A stretch of DNA of 64,000 nucleotides, from positions 3,348,001 to 3,412,000 of the forward strand of contig NZ_AP020337.1 of the NCBI RefSeq assembly GCF_009176725.1, written 5' to 3'. This DNA is from Pseudomonas sp. KUIN-1. Lineage in GTDB: Bacteria; Pseudomonadota; Gammaproteobacteria; Pseudomonadales; Pseudomonadaceae. The notes beneath the pieces are model-generated. The model was not told where the DNA came from, did not search any database, and saw only the letters and a list, made by a program, of their open reading frames with translations. How positions within the stretch are numbered: the first letter of the stretch is position 1; each line of letters begins with the position of its first letter. The translations under genes and the position numbers were made by a program. Below are positions 40,170-50,546 of this stretch, one piece after another.

Positions 40170-41116
40170 GCCGCTATATCCTCAGTCGCATCGCGCAAGC
40201 GCTGCTGGTACTTTGGGGTGCCTACAGCGTCACCTATTTCATTCTGTACCTGCTGCCCGGCGACACCCTGTCGATCATGCTCAGCGCCTCGGGTGTCGAA
40301 ATCGACTCACTGTCCGCGCAGGACCTCGCCAAGGCCAAGCTCTATTACGGGCTGGACCGGGGCATCTTCGAGCAATACGTCGATTTGCTGTGGGGAGCCA
40401 TACACGGTGACTTCGGCAACTCGCTGACGCTCAATCGCCCGGTATCGGAGTTGCTGATCGAACGTCTGCCGCAAACCCTGAGCCTCGCGGGGCTGGCCAT
40501 TGTTCTGTCACTGATCGGCGGGACAGGTCTGGCGTATCTCACTGCCTACGTACGCTGGCAGCCCTTGAAAGTCGCCTTGTCACGCCTGCCGTCGCTGGGC
40601 TTCTCGGTGCCGGTCTTCTGGCTGGGCCTGCTGTTCATTCAACTGTTCGCGTTCACCCTTGGCTGGTTCCCGGCGACCGGCAATCAGGGTTTCTCAAGCC
40701 TGATACTGCCCGCCGTCACGCTGGCGATCCCCAGCGCTGCGGTGTATGCCCAGGTCCTGCAACGCGGCTTTCAGGGCGTCTGGAAAGAGCCCTACATCAT
40801 CACCGCCTACGCCAAGGGCCTTACCCGCGCGCAGGTTCAGGCCCGCCATGCGTTCAAGAACGCTGCCCTGCCGCTGCTGACACTGATCGGCCTGCAGGTG
40901 GGTAACACGGTATCCGGCGCGGTGCTGGTGGAAACCATTTTCGCCCGCTCCGGGGTCGGTCGACTTGCCCAGGAAGCCGTGCTGCGCCAGGACATCCCGG
41001 TGGTACTTGCCATCGTTGCAGTTTCGGCAGCTGCGTTCGTCGTGGTCAATCTGATCGTTGACCTGCTGTATCCCGCGCTGGATCCGCGCATCGCCCATAC
41101 GCCAAAGGTCTCCTGA
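40166..41116 (+). CDS. ABC permease, DppB/OppB type
   Basis: Inner-membrane permease of 316 residues, six helices. The N-terminal YILSRIAQALLVLWGAYSVTYFILYLLPGD is the DppB opening. The EAA loop that contacts the ATPase reads AKGLTRAQVQARHAFKNAALPLLTLIG. Start overlaps the stop of the binding protein. Confidence 0.9.
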   Translation: MSRYILSRIAQALLVLWGAYSVTYFILYLLPGDTLSIMLSASGVEIDSLSAQDLAKAKLYYGLDRGIFEQYVDLLWGAIHGDFGNSLTLNRPVSELLIERLPQTLSLAGLAIVLSLIGGTGLAYLTAYVRWQPLKVALSRLPSLGFSVPVFWLGLLFIQLFAFTLGWFPATGNQGFSSLILPAVTLAIPSAAVYAQVLQRGFQGVWKEPYIITAYAKGLTRAQVQARHAFKNAALPLLTLIGLQVGNTVSGAVLVETIFARSGVGRLAQEAVLRQDIPVVLAIVAVSAAAFVVVNLIVDLLYPALDPRIAHTPKVS

Positions 41117-41120
41117 AGCC

Positions 41121-42044
41121 ATGACTATCTTCGACAACCGCCTTGCGCGCCTGGTCGCTTCAAGTGAAACCATTGCGGGTAAAACCGCACCTGCCCTGCA
41201 GTGGCGGCGGCGCAGCAGCCTGAGCCGGATCGTGGAAGCGACGCGCCCCCTGTTGCGGCGCCCTGGTTTTCTGCTGGCCGTGGCAATCGTCGCCTTTGCG
41301 CTGCTGGCCGCGTTGGCACCCAACCTGCTGAGCAGCTACGCACCTTATGCCACCTCGCCTGCCGACAAGCTCACCGCGCCCAATGCCGCGCACTGGTTCG
41401 GCACCGACGAGTTGGGCCGTGATCTTTATACCCGCGTGGTGCATGGCTCCAGCCTCTCGGTACAGGCGGCATTGCTGGCTGTCGGCATCGCCATGGCCGG
41501 CGGCCTGAGTCTGGGGGTGATTTCCGGTTTCGCAGGCGGGCGCATCGATGCGGTGATCATGCGCCTGATCGATGTATTGCTGGCTCTGCCCGGTCTGTTA
41601 CTGGCGCTGGCGATTGTCACTGCTATCGGTTTCGGCACCCTGCCGGTGGCCATTGCGGTCGGTGTGGGAATCATCCCCGGCTTCGCGCGCACCACCCGCG
41701 CCGAAGTGCTGCGGGTCAAAACCCTGCCGTACGTCGAAGCCGCGCGTCTGGGCGGTGCAAGCTGGACGCGAACCCTGCTGCGCCACATCCTGCCGAACGC
41801 CTGGGGCCCGGTGGCGGTGTTGGCCACGCTGGACTTCGGCGCGGCGATTCTGGCCACTGCCGGGCTGAGTTTTCTGGGTTTCGGCGCCGAACCACCGGCC
41901 GCCGAATGGGGCACGCTGATTGCCAACGGTCGTCATTTTCTGATGACTGCACCCTGGGTGTCGCTGTTGCCGGGGCTGTTCGTGGTCGGCGTGGTGTTCA
42001 GCTTCAACCACATCGCCCGCACGCTGGAGGAGACTCAACGATGA
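41121..42044 (+). CDS. ABC permease, DppC/OppC type
   Basis: Second permease of 307 residues from the ATG at 41121, 4 nt after the first. WFGTDELGRDLYTRVVHGSSLSV is the DppC signature near residue 93, and ARLGGASWTRTLLRHILPNAWGPV the EAA loop. A longer in-frame start would overlap the preceding gene heavily. It ends in an ATGA overlap with the ATPase gene. Confidence 0.9.
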   Translation: MTIFDNRLARLVASSETIAGKTAPALQWRRRSSLSRIVEATRPLLRRPGFLLAVAIVAFALLAALAPNLLSSYAPYATSPADKLTAPNAAHWFGTDELGRDLYTRVVHGSSLSVQAALLAVGIAMAGGLSLGVISGFAGGRIDAVIMRLIDVLLALPGLLLALAIVTAIGFGTLPVAIAVGVGIIPGFARTTRAEVLRVKTLPYVEAARLGGASWTRTLLRHILPNAWGPVAVLATLDFGAAILATAGLSFLGFGAEPPAAEWGTLIANGRHFLMTAPWVSLLPGLFVVGVVFSFNHIARTLEETQR

Positions 42045-43684
42045 ATGACACCGCTCAACTGATCGACATTCGTCATCTGAGTGTCGCCTACCGCTTCGAT
42101 GGCCAGATCAACCAGGCCGTGCGCAACGTATCCTTCCAGGTCGCCCGAGGTGAAACCGTGGCGATTGTCGGCGAATCCGGGTCCGGCAAGTCGACGATGG
42201 CCAACGCCATACTCGGCCTGCTACCGGACAACGCCGCCATCACCGGCGGTGAGCTACACGTCGATGGACACGATCTTGGCCATGCTGGCGAACGCGAGAA
42301 ACGGCGAATTCGCGGCGGCACCATTGGTCTGGTGCCGCAGGACCCGATGGTCAGCCTCAACCCGACCCTGCGCATCGGTCGGCAAATCGCCGAAGCACTG
42401 CTTCTGGCTCACGGTCGACGTTATCCGGCAGTGGATGCCGATGTGCTGGAATTGCTGCAGCAGGTCGGTCTGGACAAACCGGTATTGCGCGCTCGTCAGT
42501 ACCCGCACGAGCTGTCCGGCGGCATGCGCCAGCGCGTGTTGATCGCCATCGCCCTGGCCGGCAATCCTCGCCTGATCATCGCCGACGAACCCACCAGCGC
42601 TCTGGACGTGACGGTACAGCGCAGGATCCTCGATCATCTGCAACGTCTGGTGGCCGAGCGTGGTATTTCCCTGCTGATCATCACCCACGATCTGGGCGTG
42701 GCGGCCGACCGGGCCGATCGAGTGCTGGTGATGAACAAGGGCGAGCTGGTCGAACAAGGCCCTCCGCAACAGATACTCATCGCGCCTCGCCATGCCTACA
42801 CACGTGCGCTGATCGCAGCAGCACCCGCGTTCGGGCAACGCAAGAGCCCGGCAACACCGCGCCCGGTAGCGAGCAGCGCCAGGCCACTGCTGACCTTGAA
42901 CAACATCGGCAAGACCTATCGCCTGCCCTACGTAAAAGGCGAAGACACAGACTTCCAGGCGCTGCAGGACGTCAACTTCAAGGTGTATGCCGGCCAGACC
43001 CTGGCCATCGTCGGCGAGTCCGGCTCGGGTAAAAGTACTGCGCTGCGCATTGCGCTGGGCCTGGAAAAGCCCACTCACGGACGAGTTTTACTGGACGACC
43101 AGGATGTCACCGACCTGGGCTGGCGCGAATTCAGGCCGCTGCGACGGCGTATTCAGCTGGTGCAGCAAAACCCGTTCGCAGCCCTTGACCCACGCTTCAC
43201 GTTATTCGAAAGCATCGTCGAGCCACTGGTTTCGTTCGGTCTGCTCAAAGGCCGCGAACTGGAGCAGGCGGCACGCCGATTGATAGAGCGAGTGCAGTTG
43301 CCCGTGGCCTATCTGGACCGCCTGCCGCGCGAGCTTTCCGGTGGACAGCGTCAGCGGGTTGCCATTGCCAGAGCACTGGCCCTGCAGCCCGATCTGCTGC
43401 TGCTCGATGAGCCGGTCTCGGCACTGGACGTGTCAGTGCAGGCGCAGATTCTCGACCTGCTGGTCGAACTGCAAGCCGAATCGGGCATTGCCTACGTGCT
43501 GGTGTCCCACGACCTTGCAGTGGTCGCCAGCGTTGCCCACCAGGTACTGGTGCTCAAGCATGGCAAGACTGTCGAGCAGGGTCTGGCCGAGGATGTTTTT
43601 GCCAGACCTGAAGCGTCCTACACCCAGGAGTTGATTGCCGCGATACCTGGTCGGCGTCTGGAGTTACAAACAGGGACGTACTGA
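42041..43684 (+). CDS. Fused double ATPase of the peptide/opine ABC transporter (DppD-DppF type)
   Basis: Two ATPase domains in one chain of 547 residues. Domain 1 (about 5-255) has Walker [10 protein letters not shown], signature [15 protein letters not shown] and Walker [13 protein letters not shown]. Domain 2 (about 285-540) has a second [24 protein letters not shown] and [12 protein letters not shown]. The fusion gives equal amounts of both nucleotide-binding halves and is common in transporters of glutathione, microcin and opine type. It is the last gene of the four-gene operon. Confidence 0.92.
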   Translation: MNDTAQLIDIRHLSVAYRFDGQINQAVRNVSFQVARGETVAIVGESGSGKSTMANAILGLLPDNAAITGGELHVDGHDLGHAGEREKRRIRGGTIGLVPQDPMVSLNPTLRIGRQIAEALLLAHGRRYPAVDADVLELLQQVGLDKPVLRARQYPHELSGGMRQRVLIAIALAGNPRLIIADEPTSALDVTVQRRILDHLQRLVAERGISLLIITHDLGVAADRADRVLVMNKGELVEQGPPQQILIAPRHAYTRALIAAAPAFGQRKSPATPRPVASSARPLLTLNNIGKTYRLPYVKGEDTDFQALQDVNFKVYAGQTLAIVGESGSGKSTALRIALGLEKPTHGRVLLDDQDVTDLGWREFRPLRRRIQLVQQNPFAALDPRFTLFESIVEPLVSFGLLKGRELEQAARRLIERVQLPVAYLDRLPRELSGGQRQRVAIARALALQPDLLLLDEPVSALDVSVQAQILDLLVELQAESGIAYVLVSHDLAVVASVAHQVLVLKHGKTVEQGLAEDVFARPEASYTQELIAAIPGRRLELQTGTY

Positions 43685-43714
43685 CAAATACCGGGTCTTG
43701 TAGAAATTGGCCGC

Positions 43715-43740
43715 CCGACGTTTGGAGTCCATAACGTCGG
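43715..43740. other. Hairpin in the gap between two ABC operons
   Basis: CCGACGTT (43715-43722) and AACGTCGG (43733-43740) form an 8-bp stem with a 10-nt loop, 31 nt after the ATPase stop, without a T-run. The rest of the 244-nt gap is very AT-rich (43750-43800) and probably carries the promoter of the next operon. Confidence 0.4.
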
Positions 43741-43928
43741 CGACTGTATATATGCATATTCTTTATTGATATTTAAATTATTTTTTTAATAGCTATAGAG
43801 TTGCACCTTATGCACCAAACGTTGCCGAAGCAGGATGCAGGCAAGACCAGGCTACCTTGCGCACCTGACCCGCATGCTCAGGCCGTATCAGCAAGAAGCC
43901 CTATCCCTCCCTACGTCGAGCACCTGCA

Positions 43929-44801
43929 ATGAAAGGCATAAAAACCCTGTCGTTCCCAGCCCTGATTGGTTCAGCGCTGCTGTTGAATGCCGTCATCTCA
44001 TTCCCTGCCCTGGCCGGACTGCTGGAAAAAGGTCGCACTGACGGCCTGACCGCTGGCATCGCCAATGAACAGCCCTATGCCTACATCGGCACCGATGGCA
44101 AAGCCACCGGGGCCAACGTCGAGATACTGCGGGCGATTCTCGAACCGCTGGGCATCAAGCAGATCGAGACGCCTATCACTGACTTCGGTTCGCTGGTGCC
44201 GGGTCTGGCGGCAGGTCGTTTCGACTTGATTGGTGCGGGGCTGTTCATCAATCCGAATCGTTGCAAGGTCATCGCGTTCTCCAACCCGGTTACACGATCC
44301 GGTGGTGCGTTCATTGTCAAAACCGGCAACCCGCTGAACCTGCACAGCCTCAAGGACGTCGCCAGCAACGCCAAGGTGCGCCTGGCCACTCAACCTGGCA
44401 GCAATCAGGTCCAGGAGGCCAAAGACAGCGGTATCGCCAACGGCAACGTGGTGTTGTTCGACAAGGACACCGAGGCACTGGCCGCCTTGCAGGCGGGTCG
44501 CGTGGACGTGGTGTATTTTCCCGACGCCGAAGTCATCAGTCTGATCAAGAAAGCCAACAGTCCGGACATCGAGCGCGCCTTGCCTTTCGAGCAGATTCCG
44601 GACGCCAGTGGCAAACCGGGCTGGAATTACCACGCCTACGGCCTGCCGAAAAACGACCCGGCTTTTGAACAGGCTTTCAACGAACAACTGGCGAAACTTC
44701 GGGCGTCGGGCGAGCTGCTGAACATCCTGCAGAAGTACGGCTACACCGAAAACGAACTGGCTGACCCGGCCATCACCGCAGCCCAACGCTGCAACCCATG
44801 A
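43929..44801 (+). CDS. ehuB: Ectoine/hydroxyectoine-type ABC substrate-binding protein (EhuB-like)
   Basis: Family 3 periplasmic binding protein of 290 residues. A signal peptide is visible (LIGSALLLNAVISFPALA, cleavage near residue 29). The mature part begins LTAGIANEQPYAYIGTDGKATGANVEILRAIL and has GRFDLIGAGLFINPNRCKVIAFSNP, as in EhuB proteins. The following three genes are in the EhuC, EhuD, EhuA order. No ectoine catabolic genes lie nearby, so the ligand is inferred from family resemblance and another amino-acid-like solute is possible. Confidence 0.75.
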   Translation: MKGIKTLSFPALIGSALLLNAVISFPALAGLLEKGRTDGLTAGIANEQPYAYIGTDGKATGANVEILRAILEPLGIKQIETPITDFGSLVPGLAAGRFDLIGAGLFINPNRCKVIAFSNPVTRSGGAFIVKTGNPLNLHSLKDVASNAKVRLATQPGSNQVQEAKDSGIANGNVVLFDKDTEALAALQAGRVDVVYFPDAEVISLIKKANSPDIERALPFEQIPDASGKPGWNYHAYGLPKNDPAFEQAFNEQLAKLRASGELLNILQKYGYTENELADPAITAAQRCNP

Positions 44802-44858
44802 CCTGCCTCGCCCCGCGAGGGCGCGCAGTAAACGGCCCTGACCCACACGAGTACGGCC

Positions 44859-45536
44859 ATGCCTGTTGATGCCGCAACACTGGAAACCGCAGGCTTCATT
44901 GCCAGACAACTGGCCCACGGCGCCTGGATCACCCTGCAGATCACCGTGCTTGCCGAACTGCTGGTGCTGGTGCTCTCGTTTGTAATCGCCCTGATGCGCC
45001 TGTCGCCGTTCAGGGCGCTACGCTGGTTCGCTACTGTGTATGTCGAGGTGCTGCGCGGCATCTCGGCATTGGTGCTGCTGTTTTACCTGTTCTTCATCCT
45101 GCCGCTGTTCGGCATTCGCCTGTCCCCCATGACCACCGGCGTGCTGGGGCTGGGCCTGACGTTTTCGGCGTATGGCGCGGAGATCATTCGCTCGGCGCTG
45201 ATCAACGTCAGCCAGGGCCAACGCGATGCGTTGCGTGCGCTGGACTTCGGGCCGATAAGCGCGTTTCGGCGAATCATTCTGCCGCAGGCCCTGCCGTTCA
45301 TGATCCCGCCGATGGGCAATCAATTGGTCGAGCTGCTGAAAACCACATCACTGGTTTCGCTCATCACCCTCACCGACCTGACCTTCACCGGCAGTCAATT
45401 GATAACCACGCTGGGCCAGCAGACGCTGATCTGGAGCATCGTGCTGGTGTGCTACTTCGTGATGGCCTGGCCACTGAGCTGGCTGGTCCGACGCTATGAG
45501 CAGCACGCCACCGCGTGGCGCAAGGCCAGGGGATGA
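44859..45536 (+). CDS. ehuC: Amino-acid type ABC permease (EhuC-like)
   Basis: Permease of the HisM/GlnP family, 225 residues, about five helices. The EAA loop is RDALRALDFGPISAFRRIILPQALPFMIPPMGNQLVELLKTTSLVS. The start is the ATG at 44859, 57 nt after the binding protein. Confidence 0.85.
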   Translation: MPVDAATLETAGFIARQLAHGAWITLQITVLAELLVLVLSFVIALMRLSPFRALRWFATVYVEVLRGISALVLLFYLFFILPLFGIRLSPMTTGVLGLGLTFSAYGAEIIRSALINVSQGQRDALRALDFGPISAFRRIILPQALPFMIPPMGNQLVELLKTTSLVSLITLTDLTFTGSQLITTLGQQTLIWSIVLVCYFVMAWPLSWLVRRYEQHATAWRKARG

Positions 45537-45539
45537 ACG

Positions 45540-46190
45540 ATGGAATTTGATATCGCATTCGCCTGGTCGATTCTGCCGGAGCTGTTTCAGGGTTTGCTGG
45601 TAACTGTGCAGGTCGTGGTGCTGGGGTTCCTGCTCGCGGTGTTGCTCGGTCTGGTCCTGGCCCTGACACTACGCTCGCAGATAACCATCGTGCATCGCCT
45701 GAGCAAAGGCTACCTGAGCTTTTTCCGCAATACGCCGCTGATGGTCCAGTTGTATGTACTGTTCTTCGCCCTGCCGCTGGCGGGCATTACCTTTCCGGCG
45801 GTCACCACCGGTGTGATCGGCCTTGGCTGCTATTACGCGGCTTACATTGCCGAAGCGTATCGCGGAGCCATTGACGACATCCCGGCCGGACAATGGGAAG
45901 CCGCACGCGCCCTGGACTTCAATCGTAGCGACACCTGGCGGCGCATCATCCTGCCGCAGGCGTTGAAACCCATGCTGCCGGTGCTCGGCAATTACCTGAT
46001 CGGCATGTTCAAGGAAACCCCGCTTCTGGCGGTGATTACCATCCCTGAACTGTTTCAGGCCGCCAAGCAGATCGCCGGCATGACCTATCGTTACAACGAA
46101 CCGTACACGGTGATGGCGCTGATGTTTCTGGCAATCAGCGTACCGACTTCGTTGCTGTTCAAATACCTGGAAAGGCGCAGCCATGTCTGA
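45540..46190 (+). CDS. ehuD: Amino-acid type ABC permease (EhuD-like)
   Basis: Second HisM/GlnP-family permease of 216 residues, 3 nt after the first. EAA loop: WEAARALDFNRSDTWRRIILPQALKPMLPVLGNYLIGMFKETPLLAV. It overlaps the ATPase gene by 8 nt. Confidence 0.85.
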   Translation: MEFDIAFAWSILPELFQGLLVTVQVVVLGFLLAVLLGLVLALTLRSQITIVHRLSKGYLSFFRNTPLMVQLYVLFFALPLAGITFPAVTTGVIGLGCYYAAYIAEAYRGAIDDIPAGQWEAARALDFNRSDTWRRIILPQALKPMLPVLGNYLIGMFKETPLLAVITIPELFQAAKQIAGMTYRYNEPYTVMALMFLAISVPTSLLFKYLERRSHV

Positions 46191-46980
46191 TCTCGCACAC
46201 ACCGCAATCCCGCCCGTCACCACCGCGCAGATACAGCTGAAACACGTGGTCAAGGACTTCGGCCACAACCGGATTATCGACCACTTGGACCTGAGCATTC
46301 CTCAAGGTCAGAAAGTGGCCTTGATCGGCCCCAGTGGCTCGGGCAAATCAACGGTATTGCGCCTTATCAAGGGGCTGGAAAACTACCAGCAAGGCAGCAT
46401 AGAAGTCGCAGGCCGAGCAGTGCCCGCGCGCACATCCGGATGGCGCTGGCCTGGCGCGCGCAAGGCTCCGGTAGAACATCGGGTAGGCATGGTGTTCCAG
46501 CAATTCAACCTGTTCCCGCACCTCACCGTGCAGGAAAATGTCACCGAAGCGCCGTTACGGGTACTCAGACTGCCTCGCGAAGAGGCCCTTGAGCGCGCGC
46601 ACCAATACCTCGGGCTGGTCGGGCTTGCGCACAAGGCCGATGCCTATCCGAGCCAGCTTTCCGGTGGTCAGCAACAACGTGTAGCGATTGCCAGAGCGCT
46701 GGCCATGCGTCCGCAGGTCATGTTGTTCGATGAGGTCACGTCAGCGCTCGACCCCGAGCTGGTCGGCGAGGTCCTGGCGGTGATTCGCTCGATTGCCCAC
46801 GAGTTTCAGATGACCATGCTACTGGTGACCCACGAGATGAAATTCGCTCAGGACATCGCTGACCGGGTGCTGTTCATGGAGGGCGGCCGCATCGTGGCGG
46901 ACGGCACCCCGAGCGAAATTCTGCTGAATCCGCAAAACGAGCGGACCCGAAGGTTTCTGCAGCGGGTGGAGCAGCGCTGA
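46183..46980 (+). CDS. ehuA: Amino-acid type ABC ATPase (EhuA-like)
   Basis: ATPase of 265 residues with Walker A GPSGSGKST, Q-loop QQFNLFPHLTVQENV, signature [15 protein letters not shown], Walker B VMLFDEVTSALDPE and switch histidine VTHEM. Between the first strands and the Q-loop there is an extra basic segment of about 20 residues (TSGWRWPGARKAPVEHR) not found in HisP or GlnQ; a similar insert is known in this transporter subgroup. It ends the operon. Confidence 0.85.
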   Translation: MSDLAHTAIPPVTTAQIQLKHVVKDFGHNRIIDHLDLSIPQGQKVALIGPSGSGKSTVLRLIKGLENYQQGSIEVAGRAVPARTSGWRWPGARKAPVEHRVGMVFQQFNLFPHLTVQENVTEAPLRVLRLPREEALERAHQYLGLVGLAHKADAYPSQLSGGQQQRVAIARALAMRPQVMLFDEVTSALDPELVGEVLAVIRSIAHEFQMTMLLVTHEMKFAQDIADRVLFMEGGRIVADGTPSEILLNPQNERTRRFLQRVEQR

Positions 46981-47047
46981 TTGCCAGCGCCGCTCTTTTT
47001 GCAGGGTGAGACGTTTGAACTTCGCAACGATTTGAAAGTGGCGACCA

Positions 47048-48976
47048 TCAGATCCGGAAGCGCGCAACCATGTCCTGCAGGTTGCTGCCCAGGCGCGCCA
47101 GTTCCACGGTAGACGCCGCGCTCTGCTCAGTGGCCGTGGCCGACTGATCGGCAATATCGCGTACGCTGATGACACTGCGATTGATTTCGTCGGTCACGGC
47201 GCTCTGCTCTTCAGCGGCGGCAGAAATCTGTTGACTCATCTGTTCGATGGTCACGATCGAATGAGTGATTTCAAGCAGCGAGTCTTCGGCCTGTCGCGCC
47301 AGCGCCACGGTGCCTTCAGTGCGTTGACGGCTGGCGTTCATCAGCTCCGACGCTGCGCCGGTGCCATCCTGCAAGGACTTTATCAGCGCCTCGATTTCAG
47401 TCGTGGATGACTGTGTACGCTGAGCCAGCGAGCGCACCTCATCGGCCACCACGGCAAAGCCACGGCCCTGCTCACCTGCACGTGCAGCTTCGATCGCCGC
47501 ATTGAGGGCCAGCAGGTTGGTTTGTTCTGCCACCGCCTTGATCACATCGATGACGCCGCCGATCTTGTCACTGTCCTGAATCAGGCGCTGCATGGCCTCG
47601 CCCAGTTGTCCCACTTCACCGGCGAGCTGGCTGATTTCACGCGTGGCGTGTTGCACCACGCTGCTGCCATGGGCGGCACGATCACTGGCCTGTCTGGCGG
47701 CCTGCGATGCATCTTCAGTGTTCTGCGCCACTTCCTGGACGGTGGACGCCATCTGGTTCATGGCGGTCGCCACCTGATCGACTTCCAGTTTCTGCTGAGT
47801 GACACCCGCGCTGGTCTGCTCACTGACGGCTGAAAGCTCCTCGGCTGCCGTGGCAATCTGTGTCACACCATTGCTGATACCGCCAATCAGGGTCCGCAGC
47901 GATACGGTCATGTGTTGCATGGTGTTTTGCAGCAGGCCCAGCTCATCCTGGCGAGTGGTGCTGAGGTCGTTGGTCAGATCGCCGTCGGCAATCCGACGCG
48001 CCGCGATCACAGTCGAATCGAGCGGACGGGTGATCTGACGGGTAATCAGGATCGCCGCGAAGATACCCAGCAGCAATACGATCACCGCCACCGTGAGCAA
48101 CTGGGTTACCGCGCTGTCTTTTTCTTTATTGGCACTGACCACCTGACCCGCCATCAGTTTTTCCGCACTGGTGACGATGTCCATTGACTGCTGGCGAAGG
48201 CTGTCGCGAATCTGATCGTTCTGTTGCATCAGTTGCGAGATGGAGACCATCAACGACTTGTACTGTTGCAGCGCCGCGAGCGCCTCATCCACCGCCGGGC
48301 CGGCCTTGTTCGGCAATTGATTGCGCGCGCTGCCCACCTGAGCGATCAGCGAGTCGGCAGCGTCGAAAGTAATCTGCCTGTTTTCAGCAGTCGGGATACT
48401 GATATAACGGCGAAACACCAGGCGAAAGTTGGTCATGCCATTGCGCAGGTCGCCGGCAATCTTCACCTGATCGATGCCGCTCTGGTCCAGCGAGCGGGAA
48501 ACGTCGTCAAAGGTCTTTTGCAGCAGTGTTTCGAAACTTCCGCTGACCTGTTCGGAAATGGTGATGAGCGGCTGCATGGCCTGATCAATTTGCCGATTGT
48601 TATCGACCAACTGGCTGAACGTTTGCTTCAAGACACCCGCCTGGTCGCGAATCCCTCTGAGCATATCGGCGTTGACCGGAACGGTCAGAATCTTCAGGCC
48701 GTCCTCGATGGTCTTGCCCAGGTTGTCCAGAGCCGACGTGTAGCCCTGCGAATTGCTCGCGTCAGGCTTGGCGGTGTAGGTCTGCGCAGCGATCCTGAGG
48801 CTCAGCGCATCGGCCTTCACCTCAGAAACCTTGGCTGCCTTGCCCAGCCGTTCGATCAGCAGGTTGGTACTGAGGTAACCGATCGCGGTGACCGTCAGTA
48901 CGCCCAGCAGTATCAGACCGAAGCCTACACTCAGCTTTTTGCTGACCTTCAAATTGTCCAGCCATGTCGACTTCAT
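47048..48976 (-). CDS. Methyl-accepting chemotaxis protein with large helical periplasmic domain
   Basis: Chemoreceptor of 642 residues from the ATG at 48976 (AGGA upstream). TM1 is at about residues 14-34. The periplasmic domain of about 245 residues is all helical, of the size of the HBM (helical bimodular) domain of McpS-type receptors for organic acids. TM2 is at about 283-305, HAMP at about 306-358, and the signalling domain carries the hairpin tip [32 protein letters not shown]. No CheR-binding pentapeptide ends the protein. The ligand is unknown. The HBM call rests on length and helical character only. Confidence 0.88.
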   Translation of the reverse strand: MKSTWLDNLKVSKKLSVGFGLILLGVLTVTAIGYLSTNLLIERLGKAAKVSEVKADALSLRIAAQTYTAKPDASNSQGYTSALDNLGKTIEDGLKILTVPVNADMLRGIRDQAGVLKQTFSQLVDNNRQIDQAMQPLITISEQVSGSFETLLQKTFDDVSRSLDQSGIDQVKIAGDLRNGMTNFRLVFRRYISIPTAENRQITFDAADSLIAQVGSARNQLPNKAGPAVDEALAALQQYKSLMVSISQLMQQNDQIRDSLRQQSMDIVTSAEKLMAGQVVSANKEKDSAVTQLLTVAVIVLLLGIFAAILITRQITRPLDSTVIAARRIADGDLTNDLSTTRQDELGLLQNTMQHMTVSLRTLIGGISNGVTQIATAAEELSAVSEQTSAGVTQQKLEVDQVATAMNQMASTVQEVAQNTEDASQAARQASDRAAHGSSVVQHATREISQLAGEVGQLGEAMQRLIQDSDKIGGVIDVIKAVAEQTNLLALNAAIEAARAGEQGRGFAVVADEVRSLAQRTQSSTTEIEALIKSLQDGTGAASELMNASRQRTEGTVALARQAEDSLLEITHSIVTIEQMSQQISAAAEEQSAVTDEINRSVISVRDIADQSATATEQSAASTVELARLGSNLQDMVARFRI

Positions 48977-49292
48977 AAATTTTTCCTGGGGATTTATCGT
49001 GATACCCAAGGATCGACTGTCCGCGGAACAACTTAATAGTCGCGGCGATTGCAAAGATTGATCGACGTGATAGCAATATGACATGAGCTTTTTTGGCGCT
49101 CTGTCAGGGAAGCACTTTCAGCTCCAAATACCTGGCCGAAGTCCACTTTCAGGTTCGCTCGGCCAGGGAGTTTCACAGACCTATAGGTACTCATCATTGT
49201 CGGTGATAGTAACCTTCGGTTTATTCGATTCGTTAATAACACCCCGTGCGCAACAGAATCCGCCCCATTCTTCACTATTGGCGGAACTTCCC
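48977..49292. other. Divergent promoter region between chemoreceptor and mexE
   Basis: 316 nt without a gene. An open frame covers most of it on the plus strand, but the lipoprotein start at 49293 makes that non-coding. A GTCGAT hexamer (minus strand, 49061-49066) matches the core of the MexT site, but the flanking elements of the consensus are not present, so I do not assign a MexT box. Confidence 0.5.
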
Positions 49293-50534
49293 ATGCACCA
49301 GACAATCAGCCATCTGCGCTATCCTCTCACCGCCCTCGCCTTGATCGTCATCAGTGCCTGCGGCCGTGCGCCGGAAGCCACCAGTGCGCCTGGCGCGGCC
49401 AAGGTCAGTGTGGCCAAGGTACTGGAGCAGCCAGTCAACGAGTGGGATGAATTCACCGGTCGTCTCGAAGCACCTGAAACGGTCGAAGTGCGTCCAAGGG
49501 TCTCCGGCCAGATCGATCAGGTAGCCTTCATCGACGGCGCGCTGGTCAAGAAAGGCGATCTGCTGTTCCAGATCGACCCTCGCCCTTTCCAGTCGGAAGT
49601 CCGCCGTCTCGAAGCCCAGTTGCAACAGGCCCGCGCAGTCGCTTCGCGCAGTGACAGCGAAGCGCAGCGCGGTGAGCGCCTGCGCAGCAACAATGCGATT
49701 TCCGCCGAGCTGGCCGAATCGCGTACCACCTCGGCGCAGGAAGCCAAGGCCGGTGTCGCGGCCATCCAGGCGCAACTGGACCTGGCTCGACTGAACCTCA
49801 GTTTCACCCGTGTTACCGCGCCGATTTCAGGCCGCGTGAGCCGTGCCGAAATCACCGCCGGCAACATTGTTACCGCCGATGTCACCGCCCTGACCAGCGT
49901 GGTTTCCACCGACAAGGTCTACGCCTACTTCGACGCAGACGAGCGCGTGTTCCTCAAATACACCGAACTGGCCCGCAAAGGCCAGCGCGGTCAGACCACG
50001 CCGGTGTACCTGGGGCTGTCCAACGAACCCGGCAACCCGCACCTGGGCCAGATGAACTTTGTCGACAACCAGGTCAACCCGAGGACCGGCACCATTCGTG
50101 GCCGCGCCGTGTTCGATAACGCCGACGGTGCGTTTACCCCCGGCCTGTATGCACGCCTGAAACTGGTGGGCAGCGGCACTTACTCGGCCGTGCTGATCAA
50201 TGACGAAGCAGTGGGCACCGACCTGGGCAAGAAGTTTGTGCTGGTCATGGACAAGGACAACAAGCCCGCTTACCGGGCTGTCGAGCTGGGGCCGAAAATC
50301 GAAGGCCTGCGCATTGTGCGCAATGGTCTGGCCAAGGATGACACCATCGTCGTCAAAGGCTTGCAGCGCGTTCGTCCCGGCCAGCCTGTGGACCCTGAAG
50401 TCACTCCGATGGCCAGCGCCGACACCCTCGCCGCACTGCTCAAACAACGCCAGGCCCTCGAAGCCAGCAACCTGCCACAAGTGGCGCCCAAAGCGGCCGT
50501 CAAAATCGCCAGCGCTGCCGCGCCGCGCGGCTAA
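49293..50534 (+). CDS. mexE: RND efflux periplasmic adaptor lipoprotein (MexE-type)
   Basis: Membrane fusion protein of 413 residues from the ATG at 49293. Signal sequence LTALALIVISAC ends in a lipobox near residue 23. The lipoyl half-motifs VEVRPRVSGQIDQVAFIDGALVKKGDLLFQIDPRPF and ITAPISGRVSRAEITAGNIV flank the coiled-coil hairpin (about 105-170). It links the RND pump to the outer membrane channel. Length matches MexE, and the next two genes are MexF and OprN types. Confidence 0.9.
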   Translation: MHQTISHLRYPLTALALIVISACGRAPEATSAPGAAKVSVAKVLEQPVNEWDEFTGRLEAPETVEVRPRVSGQIDQVAFIDGALVKKGDLLFQIDPRPFQSEVRRLEAQLQQARAVASRSDSEAQRGERLRSNNAISAELAESRTTSAQEAKAGVAAIQAQLDLARLNLSFTRVTAPISGRVSRAEITAGNIVTADVTALTSVVSTDKVYAYFDADERVFLKYTELARKGQRGQTTPVYLGLSNEPGNPHLGQMNFVDNQVNPRTGTIRGRAVFDNADGAFTPGLYARLKLVGSGTYSAVLINDEAVGTDLGKKFVLVMDKDNKPAYRAVELGPKIEGLRIVRNGLAKDDTIVVKGLQRVRPGQPVDPEVTPMASADTLAALLKQRQALEASNLPQVAPKAAVKIASAAAPRG

Positions 50535-50546
50535 GGGACTCGTCCG

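Noticed and set aside
49061-49066. GTCGAT hexamer as a MexT box upstream of mexE
   Set aside because: Only the core matches; the ATCA and ACYAT flanks of the known consensus are not at the right distances, and it lies about 230 nt from mexE.
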